64,000 nt of DNA from Rohdeia mirabilis. GTDB taxonomy: Bacteria > Planctomycetota > UBA1135 > GCA-002686595. Location: contig CP036290.1 of NCBI GenBank assembly GCA_007750655.1, positions 310,001-374,000 on the forward strand, read 5' to 3'. Shown in pieces: positions 50,624 to 57,586 of this stretch. The translations under genes were made by a program, and so were the position numbers. Every line of letters begins with the position of its first letter. Positions within the stretch are counted from its first letter, which is position 1. Below the pieces are notes generated by a model that was not told the DNA's origin, searched no databases, and saw only the letters and a program-made list of their open reading frames with translations.

Positions 50624-53116
50624 ATGATCGAATCTCGCTTCGCGGTCGGTGCTCTTGCGCTGTTGACCGCCACCCTTGGACTCGCACCGCTCGCATCGGC
50701 CCAAACGCCCGACGGGCTCACCGCCACCGAGTGGACGAGTCTGCGCGAGGCCTACGAGCACGGCCGCCACCGCGTCTTCGCGACCGACGACGGCCAGCAC
50801 CAGACGCGCACGCCGCGCCAGCAGTACGCGACGCGCTTCGACGGGCGCGGGGCGTTGGTCAGGCCGGACGAAGGTGACTGGACGTTCGGGCTCGAGCTCG
50901 TGTCGTACGGCTTCGACGGGAGCGAGATCGAGGTGACGACGCCCGTCCGCACCGAGGTCGACCGCTGCCGCATCAGCTACGCGTGGGACGACACGGTCAC
51001 CGAGTGGTACGTGAACGGTGACGATGGGCTCGAGCACGGGTTCACGGTGCGGGAGCGGCCGGAGGGTGCCGACAGCGGCGCGGGCGATCTGCGCTTCGAC
51101 TTGCGTGTCATCGGTGGACTCGACGCGCGCGTGGACGCGGACGGGCTCGGTGCTGCGCTCTTCGACGCGAGCGGCACCTTCGTCGCGACCTACGCCGGAC
51201 TTTCGACCGTGGATCACACCGGCCGCGAGCTCGCGTCCTGGATGACGTCCTCGCCGGACGGCCTCACGCTGCACGTCGACGACACGGGCGCGCGCTACCC
51301 GCTGACGATCGATCCGGTCGTGCAGCAGGCCTACGTCAAGGCGTCGAACACGGACGCGTCCGACCAGTTCGGCTACAGCGTGGCGATCTCAGGCGATACG
51401 GTCGTGGTCGGGGCCTACGGCGAGGACAGCAACGCCACCGGCGTCGATGGCAACCAAGCGAACAACGGTTCATCCCAGTCCGGCGCCGCCTATGTCTTCG
51501 TGCGAAGCGGGGCGACGTGGGCGCAGCAGGCGTACCTCAAGGCCTCGAACACGGACATCAACGACCAATTCGGTTTCAGCGTGGCGGTCTCTGGCGACAC
51601 GGTGGTCGTAGGCGCCTGGCGCGAGGCGAGCACTGCCACGGGAGTCGATGGCGATCAGTCGAGCAACCTCGCCGGCTTCTCTGGAGCTGCCTACGTCTTC
51701 GTACGGTCGGGCACGACGTGGACGCAGCAGGCGTACCTCAAGGCGTCGAACACCGACGCGTTGGACGAGTTCGGCAAGAGCGTGAGCATCTCCGGCGACA
51801 CGGTCGTCGTTGGTGCCGCGCAAGAACGGAGCAATGCGGCTGGAATCGACGGGAACCAGGCTGACAACAGTACGAGCAGTTCGGGAGCTGCCTACGTCTT
51901 CGTGCGCACCGGGACGACGTGGGCCCAGCAGGCTTATCTGAAGGCCTCCAATTCGAACCAGGGCGATCAGTTCGGGACGTCGGTCGCCATCGATGGAGAC
52001 ACGGTGGTCGCGGGGGCCATCTGGGAGGACAGTGGCTCCGCTGGCGTCGGTGGCGACGAGACCGATAGCAGTGCGTCCAACTCGGGGGCCGCCTACATCT
52101 TCGAGCGTTCGGGATCGACCTGGAGCCAGCAGGCCTATCTCAAGGCATCCAACACTGACGCGAACGATCAGTTCGGTTGGAGCGTGGGCCTATCGGGTGA
52201 CACCGCTGTGGTCGGTGCGTGGCTCGAAGACAGTGCTGCCTCTGGAGTCGATGGAGACCAACTGGACAATAGCTCGAGCAACGCTGGAGCCGCCTACGTG
52301 TTCGCTCGATCCGGCTCGACATGGAGCCAACAGTCCTATCTGAAGGCCTCCAACACCGACGGTGGCGATAGCTTCGGGACCAGTGTCGCGGTCTCGGGTG
52401 ACATCGTGGTCGTCGGCGCCAACTTGGAGGACAGCCTTGCGACTGGAATTGACGGAAACCAGGCGGACAACGGCGCATTTGCCGCGGGTGCCGCGTACGT
52501 CTTCTTGCGTGCGGGTTCCACCTGGAGCCAGCAGGCCTACCTGAAAGGGTCCAACACCGAGGAGGTCGACTACTTCGGAACGAGCGTCGCACTCTCGGGC
52601 GATACGCTCGCGGTTGGCGCAGTCAGCGAAGCGAGTAGTGCTGTCGGCGTCGACGGAGACCAATCCGATGACAGTGCTAGTGGCGCAGGTGCGACGTACA
52701 TCTTCGACCTCGGCCTCGACCCCGACTGGCTCGCGTTCCCCGGCTGCTCCGGAATCACCGCGTCGCTCTCGACGCCCACCGGGCCATTGAAAGGCGGCCA
52801 GCCGACCAGCACGGACGTGAGCTCGACCGTCGCCCCGAACGGTGCGGCGGCGATCTACTACGGCGCGCTCGGCGTCGATGGTTCCGGCTGCGGAACGCTC
52901 TTGCCCGACGGCAATGAACTGCTGCTCGCGCTCGTTCCGTTCCCGTCCTTCTACAAGCTCGCATTCTTGAGCAGTGGTTCGGCCACGGTGTCGTTGCAGT
53001 TCCCGCCGAACCCGGCGCTCGTCGGCCTGCGCGTCGCGTTCCAGGCGGCGGTGATCGACCCGCTGACGTTCGCGTCCGAGGTCACGACAGCGATCGAGGG
53101 CGTCGTGCGCCCGTGA
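50624..53116 (+). CDS. Secreted FG-GAP repeat protein, seven repeats (paralogue of the 13723 gene)
   Basis: 830 residues from the ATG at 50624 (MIESRFAVGALALLTATLGL, cleavage near ASAQT). The N-terminal region (30-235) contains HGRHRVFATDDG and closes on YPLTIDPVVQQAYVKAS, as in the 13723 protein (HRIFTTDDG, YPITIDPLVEQAKL). Seven FG-GAP repeats follow, each with AYLKASNTD, FGxSVxxSGDTVVVGA and SGAAYVFVRSG. The C-terminal 130 residues form the shared module (FPGCSGITASL to GVVRP). The repeat region from about 51850 to 52700 is less GC-rich than the flanks. Inverted-repeat copy D starts at the base after the stop codon. Confidence 0.83.
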   Translation: MIESRFAVGALALLTATLGLAPLASAQTPDGLTATEWTSLREAYEHGRHRVFATDDGQHQTRTPRQQYATRFDGRGALVRPDEGDWTFGLELVSYGFDGSEIEVTTPVRTEVDRCRISYAWDDTVTEWYVNGDDGLEHGFTVRERPEGADSGAGDLRFDLRVIGGLDARVDADGLGAALFDASGTFVATYAGLSTVDHTGRELASWMTSSPDGLTLHVDDTGARYPLTIDPVVQQAYVKASNTDASDQFGYSVAISGDTVVVGAYGEDSNATGVDGNQANNGSSQSGAAYVFVRSGATWAQQAYLKASNTDINDQFGFSVAVSGDTVVVGAWREASTATGVDGDQSSNLAGFSGAAYVFVRSGTTWTQQAYLKASNTDALDEFGKSVSISGDTVVVGAAQERSNAAGIDGNQADNSTSSSGAAYVFVRTGTTWAQQAYLKASNSNQGDQFGTSVAIDGDTVVAGAIWEDSGSAGVGGDETDSSASNSGAAYIFERSGSTWSQQAYLKASNTDANDQFGWSVGLSGDTAVVGAWLEDSAASGVDGDQLDNSSSNAGAAYVFARSGSTWSQQSYLKASNTDGGDSFGTSVAVSGDIVVVGANLEDSLATGIDGNQADNGAFAAGAAYVFLRAGSTWSQQAYLKGSNTEEVDYFGTSVALSGDTLAVGAVSEASSAVGVDGDQSDDSASGAGATYIFDLGLDPDWLAFPGCSGITASLSTPTGPLKGGQPTSTDVSSTVAPNGAAAIYYGALGVDGSGCGTLLPDGNELLLALVPFPSFYKLAFLSSGSATVSLQFPPNPALVGLRVAFQAAVIDPLTFASEVTTAIEGVVRP

Positions 53117-53236
53117 TGGATTGGTCGGTACGGCGTCAGGCACGCAGCTGCCACCTGCCGTGCCGAGTCGCTGCGATTCGCAGCGACGTTGGCGGCAGGT
53201 GGCAGCTGCGTGCCTGACGCCGTACCGACCAATCCA
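53117..53236. repeat. Long inverted-repeat element, copy D
   Basis: Arms 53117-53159 and 53194-53236 are perfectly complementary over 43 bp. Core GGCGTCAGGCACG; inner section GCAGCTGCC as in copy C. Outer ends TGGATTGGT and ACCAATCCA resemble copy A rather than C. The interior hairpin is 53167-53175 with 53179-53187, loop ATT. It begins directly after the TGA of the FG-GAP gene. Confidence 0.92.
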
Positions 53237-53322
53237 CCTCGCCGATTTCTCACCCCCGCACCCGCAACCGATCGCGCGCCCGTCCGTCTGTGAGGTGGAC
53301 GGGGGCCGCCGGGTCGCTCGCG

Positions 53323-53328
53323 TAGGCT
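53323..53328 (+). promoter_or_regulatory. Candidate -10 box TAGGCT for recQ-dprA
   Basis: TAGGCT lies 130 nt before the preferred RecQ ATG at 53459 and 86 nt downstream of repeat copy D. Evidence is the recurring hexamer only. Confidence 0.3.
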
Positions 53329-53458
53329 GTGCCTCGCCGATGGGGAAGATCGGATGGGTGTGCTGCACGAGGCGCACTGCCCGTCGCGTCGCTCCGCGCG
53401 GTTCCCGTCCCATCCACGTCGCTCCACTCACGCCTGCCGCGCCCCGCGATCGCACCCG

Positions 53459-55561
53459 ATGCCCGACACGACCACCGCCTACGACCCCGCGCGTGCGCTC
53501 GAGCTGTTGCGGGCGGGCTGTGGCCGACCGGGCCAGCCGGCGGAGGACGCCCAGTTCCGCGAGGGCCAGGAGGAGGCGATCGCGCACATCGTCGAGGGGC
53601 GCGGACGCTTGCTCGTCGTGCAGCGCACGGGTTGGGGCAAGTCGTTCGTGTACTTCGTGGCGACCAAGCTGCTGCGCGAGGCGGGGTGTGGGCCGACGCT
53701 GCTCGTGTCGCCGCTGCTGGCCCTGATGCGCAACCAGATCGAGGCGGCAGGCCGCATGGGCGTGCGCGCCGAGACCATCAACTCCGCCAACGAGGGCGAG
53801 TGGGACGCGGTCGAAGCGGCGGCCGAGCGGGGTGAGGTGGACGTGTTGCTCGTCTCGCCCGAGCGCCTCGCGAACGAGCGCTTCGTCGCGCGCATGCTCG
53901 GCGGGCCGTTCGCGGAGTCGGCGCTGCTCGTGATCGACGAGGCCCACTGCATCTCGGACTGGGGCCACGACTTCAGGCCGCACTACCGGCTCGTCCAACG
54001 CCTGCTGCCGCGCCTGTCGGGCGACCTGCGCCTGCTCGCGACCACCGCCACCGCGAACGACCGCGTGATGGCCGACCTGGACGACGTGCTGGGGCCGGGG
54101 CTGACGACGATGCGCGGTGGGCTGGCGCGCGGGTCGCTCAAGCTGCAGACGATCACCTTGCGCAACCAGGCCGAGCGTCTGGCGTGGCTGGCCGAGAACG
54201 TGGCGCGCGTCGATGGCAGCGGCATCGTCTACACCCTGACGAAGCGCGACGCCGAGCGCGTGGCGGCCTGGCTGCGCACGCGGGGTCTGCGCGCCGTGGC
54301 CTACACCGCCGACTCGGGCGACGACCGGCCGCGGCTCGAGGCGGCTCTTCTGAACAACGAGATCGACGCGCTGGTGGCGACGACGGCGCTGGGCATGGGC
54401 TACGACAAGCCCGACCTCGCCTTCGTCTTCCACTACCAGTTGCCCGGGTCGGTCGTCGCCTACTACCAGCAGGTGGGTCGCGCCGGACGCGCGCTCGCCG
54501 CCGCGCACGGCGTGCTGCTGTCCGGCGACGAGGACCGCGACATCCTCGAGTTCTTCATCCGCAGCGCATTCCCGAGCAAGGACGAGGTGGCGGGGCTGGT
54601 GGCGGCGCTCGAAGAAGCGCCCGCGGGCCTGTCCACCGTGTCGCTGCAGCAGCGCCTGAACCAGTCGGGCGGCCGCATCACCAAGGCCTTGCAACTGCTG
54701 TCGCTCGAGTCGCCCGCGCCGGTGGTGAAGGAGGGCACGCGTTGGCAGTTGACCGCGGCCGAGCTCGGCGAGGACTTCTGGGAGCGCGCCGAGCGATTGA
54801 CGGCGCTGCGCGAGGACGAGCTGGAACAGATGGAGGCCTACCTGGCGCTCGAGTCGGGGCACATGGCGTTCCTGATCGAGGCGCTCGACGGCGACCCGAG
54901 CGAGGTGACCGAGCCCGACGTGGAGCCGCTGCCCGAATCGGTGGACCCAGGCCTCGTGCAGGACGCGGTGGACTTCCTGCGGCGCTCGGCCCTGGTGATC
55001 GAGCCGCGCAAGATGTGGCCGGCGGGCGGGCTCTCCGAGTACGGACTGAGTGGCCGCATCGCTGCGGACGACCAGGTGCGGGAGGGGCGTGCGCTGGGGG
55101 TCTGGGGCGACGCGGGCTGGGGCCGGGCGATCAAAGACGGCAAGGAGGTGGACGGTGCGTTCGCGCCCGAGCTGATCGAGGCCTGCTTCGAGATGTATGG
55201 CGCCTGGGCGCCCGACCCCGCCCCGCAGTGGGTGACCGCCGTGCCGTCGCTGCGCCATCCGACCTTGGTGCGCGACTTCGCGGCGGCGCTGGCCGAGCGC
55301 ATCGGCGTGCCGTTCGTCGAAGCCTTGGAGGTGGCGCGCGACCACCCGCCTCAAGCCGAGATGGAGAACCAGGTGCACCGAGCTCGCAACGTGGACGGGG
55401 CCTTCGCGCCGTTCCCCAGCCGCGTGCTCGAGGGGCCGGTGCTGCTCGTGGACGACTTGGTGGACTCGCGCTGGACGCTGACGGTGTCGGCCTTTTGTCT
55501 GCGGTCGGCGGGCAGCGGTCCGGTGCTGCCCCTGTCCCTGGCGGTGCGATGGAGCGACTAG
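53459..55561 (+). CDS. RecQ-type helicase with C-terminal phosphoribosyltransferase domain
   Basis: 700 residues. Helicase motifs: Q-region FREGQEEAI, motif I TGWGKS (57-62), Ia LLVSPLLALMRNQ, II DEAHC with SDWGHDFRPHY (160-176), III LLATTATAN, V ATTALGMGYDKPDL, VI QQVGRAGRA. There is no RecQ zinc-Cys cluster or HRDC domain. The C-terminal 150 residues instead form a ComF-like phosphoribosyltransferase, with the PRPP motif VDDLVDSRWT (664-673). The ATG at 53459 (MPDTTTAYDPARA) is chosen; an in-frame ATG at 53354 would add a Cys/Arg/His-rich stretch unlike the family. It overlaps the DprA-like gene by 13 nt, so the two are one operon and probably act together on DNA. Confidence 0.88.
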   Translation: MPDTTTAYDPARALELLRAGCGRPGQPAEDAQFREGQEEAIAHIVEGRGRLLVVQRTGWGKSFVYFVATKLLREAGCGPTLLVSPLLALMRNQIEAAGRMGVRAETINSANEGEWDAVEAAAERGEVDVLLVSPERLANERFVARMLGGPFAESALLVIDEAHCISDWGHDFRPHYRLVQRLLPRLSGDLRLLATTATANDRVMADLDDVLGPGLTTMRGGLARGSLKLQTITLRNQAERLAWLAENVARVDGSGIVYTLTKRDAERVAAWLRTRGLRAVAYTADSGDDRPRLEAALLNNEIDALVATTALGMGYDKPDLAFVFHYQLPGSVVAYYQQVGRAGRALAAAHGVLLSGDEDRDILEFFIRSAFPSKDEVAGLVAALEEAPAGLSTVSLQQRLNQSGGRITKALQLLSLESPAPVVKEGTRWQLTAAELGEDFWERAERLTALREDELEQMEAYLALESGHMAFLIEALDGDPSEVTEPDVEPLPESVDPGLVQDAVDFLRRSALVIEPRKMWPAGGLSEYGLSGRIAADDQVREGRALGVWGDAGWGRAIKDGKEVDGAFAPELIEACFEMYGAWAPDPAPQWVTAVPSLRHPTLVRDFAAALAERIGVPFVEALEVARDHPPQAEMENQVHRARNVDGAFAPFPSRVLEGPVLLVDDLVDSRWTLTVSAFCLRSAGSGPVLPLSLAVRWSD

Positions 55562-57111
55562 GCGGGTCGGGCGAAGGTTCCGGAGAGGCGGGCGCCGGTG
55601 GATCGGGTGCGTCTGGCTCGGGTGCGCCGGACGCTGGAGCCGCGCGCTCGGGTGGCGCCCACTCTGGCGGGGTGCCGTCTCGTGGCGCGCCATCACGTGG
55701 AGCGCCGTCCGGCGACGCAGCTTCGAGTGGGCGCGAGAGCGACGCCCGCGGCCCGTCACCGGCCGCGCGCGTCGCGTTGCTGTTGCTGGCGCCCCTCCAG
55801 ACGTCCGCCCAGTCTTCGTCCGCGCACGCCGTCCGCCCGATCACGCCCAAGGCCTATCGCCAGCTCGCGCACGTGCTGTCTCAACACGGTGCCGAGCCCG
55901 TCGACCTGCTCGACCGATCGCGCCGGCCCGAGCTCGTCGCCCGGGCCACAGCGGCCGTCGCCGACCTCGAGGCCGCGCAGGTCGAGCGCCTGCTCGCGCG
56001 CGAGGTGCCGCTGGCCACGAGTTTGGACCAGTGGCAGCAGCGTTCGATCTGGGTGCGGCACCGCACGGACCCGGGCTATCCGGCGGGCTGGCTCGAGCGG
56101 CTGGGGGACGGCGCGCCGGTCTTGGTGTGGGGCTGTGGGCGGTTCGCCGAGGCGGCCGCCGCGACGCCGCCACCCGTGGCTGGCGAGTCGCCGGGCGAAT
56201 CGAGCATCGCGAGGTCGACAGGCTCGCCGCCCGGGCAGCGCCGTGGTTCGGGCAGCGGGTCGCCCGATGGCACGTGCGAAGGAATGCACGGTGAGGCACG
56301 AGGCGCGCCGAACGACGTGTCCGACCGAGCGCGCGTCCGACCCGACCCGCTGGTCGGTTCACCGTCGGCGCTGGCGGTGGTGGGCTCGCGCGTGGCGGAC
56401 GAGGCGAGCCTCGCCTTCGCGGCCGAGGTCGGGCGCCTGTGCGTGGCGGCGGGGCGCGGGCTCGTGTCCGGTGCAGCGATCGGCGTGGACGAGGCGGCGA
56501 TGCTGGGCGCGCTCGAGGCGGGGGCCGCAGCAGCACGAGGTGCCGCATCACGAGGTACCGCATCACGAGGTACCGCATCACGAGGTGCGGTGCCGTCCGG
56601 CGCGCCTGTATCGGCAGGCGAGGCGCGCGTGGTCGGTGTGGTGGCGGACTCGCTGGGCAAGGCGGCGCTCGACCGTCGCTGGCGCGTGCACCTGATGAAG
56701 GGCCGGCTCGTGCTGCTGTCGCCGTTCGATCCGAGCCTGCGGCCGCGTGCGGCGAACCTGCTCGCGCGCAACCGCCTCATCCACGCGCTCGGCGCGGCGT
56801 CGCTGGCGGTCGCGTCGGCGAAGGGCAAGGGCGGCACGTGGAGTGGCATGCGCGAACAGCTCGCGGCAGGACGCGGCGCCGTCTACACGCGCGCGGCGCC
56901 GTCGCCCGGGCTCGATGGCCTGCGCGAGCAGGGGGCGCGGACGTGGCCGGAGGGTTTGGATGCCGAGGGCTTGAATGCGCTGCTCGAGGCGGCGCCCTCG
57001 GTGGCGAGTCGCGCTCCGGCGAGTGGCGAGTCGGACGCGGGTGACGCGAGTCCCCACACGAGCGCTCCGCAGCCGCCGCGCCAGCAGGGTCTGTTCGACG
57101 AGCCGGGGTAG
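55549..57111 (+). CDS. DprA/Smf-like (SLOG fold) protein
   Basis: 520 residues; starts inside the last codons of recQ. The first 65 residues are Gly/Ser/Ala low complexity. A helical region follows (SAHAVRPITPKAYRQLAHVL), then a DprA-type Rossmann core from about residue 270 (SALAVVGSRVADEASLAFAA, LVSGAAIGVDEAAMLGALEA, RAANLLARNRLIHALG, KGKGGTWSGMREQL). It has a disordered insert near 220-265. A second insert at about residue 328-345, inside the core, is made by a 15-bp DNA tandem repeat. True DprA loads RecA on incoming DNA. Pairing with RecQ-PRT suggests a nucleotide- or DNA-sensing role, possibly in defence; this is inference. Confidence 0.78.
   Translation: MERLGGSGEGSGEAGAGGSGASGSGAPDAGAARSGGAHSGGVPSRGAPSRGAPSGDAASSGRESDARGPSPAARVALLLLAPLQTSAQSSSAHAVRPITPKAYRQLAHVLSQHGAEPVDLLDRSRRPELVARATAAVADLEAAQVERLLAREVPLATSLDQWQQRSIWVRHRTDPGYPAGWLERLGDGAPVLVWGCGRFAEAAAATPPPVAGESPGESSIARSTGSPPGQRRGSGSGSPDGTCEGMHGEARGAPNDVSDRARVRPDPLVGSPSALAVVGSRVADEASLAFAAEVGRLCVAAGRGLVSGAAIGVDEAAMLGALEAGAAAARGAASRGTASRGTASRGAVPSGAPVSAGEARVVGVVADSLGKAALDRRWRVHLMKGRLVLLSPFDPSLRPRAANLLARNRLIHALGAASLAVASAKGKGGTWSGMREQLAAGRGAVYTRAAPSPGLDGLREQGARTWPEGLDAEGLNALLEAAPSVASRAPASGESDAGDASPHTSAPQPPRQQGLFDEPG
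56534..56593 (+). repeat. 15-bp tandem repeat within the dprA-like gene, four units
   Basis: Units of CACGAGGTACCGCAT (56549-56563 and 56564-56578 exact, 56534-56548 with one change, the last degenerate). In frame they encode ARG/TAS-type Ala-Ser-Arg-Gly-Thr pentads inside the nucleotide-binding core. Unit number can change without a frameshift. Confidence 0.8.
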
Positions 57112-57462
57112 GGCGAGTAGGCCGAGCCGTTCACGCTGGTCGCCCGAGCAAGTCGCCCGGCGTCGAGGTCGTGGCGCGTGTCCCGATGCGGGGGCTGCGA
57201 CTCGTGCTGCGGTGCGCCAGCGACGCCCGTGCTGGTCATCGAGTGCGCTGCGGATGGCTCGCCCTCCACAGGCGGCGCGCAGGGCCCCGCACATTTCGAA
57301 GACGCCACCCGCCACCCTTCGACACTTCGACCCGTCTGTGTGGTGGATGGCGAACGACGCGGCCCTGGCGAGTCGTCCAAGCACCTCGAGTGCCATGTCG
57401 AGGTGGCTCGTTCGCCGTCCAACTCTCCGGCTGGCTGCGACCGGTCGCGCCGAGGAGAGCAA

Positions 57463-57495
57463 GGGGGGGTGGGGGGGGCGGGGGGGGCTGGGGGG
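57463..57495 (+). repeat. Four consecutive G runs (7, 8, 8 and 6 G)
   Basis: Runs of G are separated by one or two bases (T, C, CT) in the intergenic space between convergent stops at 57111 and 57587. The sequence fits a strong G-quadruplex motif on the plus strand. The rest of that 475-nt gap shows no gene or repeat I can support. Confidence 0.8.
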
Positions 57496-57586
57496 CCCCT
57501 GGAAGAGCACCGCGCCGAGATCGAGCCAAGCGACCTCCATCCTCCGAACGCTCGCCGAGAGCGCGCCCCGCCCGCTCGCTGCCGAT

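Noticed and set aside
53354..53458. Earlier ATG start for RecQ at 53354
   Set aside because: The added 35 residues are Cys/Arg/His/Ser-rich and unlike RecQ; MPDTTTAYDPARA at 53459 is the better start.
52190..55759. Long minus-strand open frame opposite FG-GAP and RecQ genes
   Set aside because: It crosses inverted repeat copy D and lies antisense to two well-supported genes; no domain seen.
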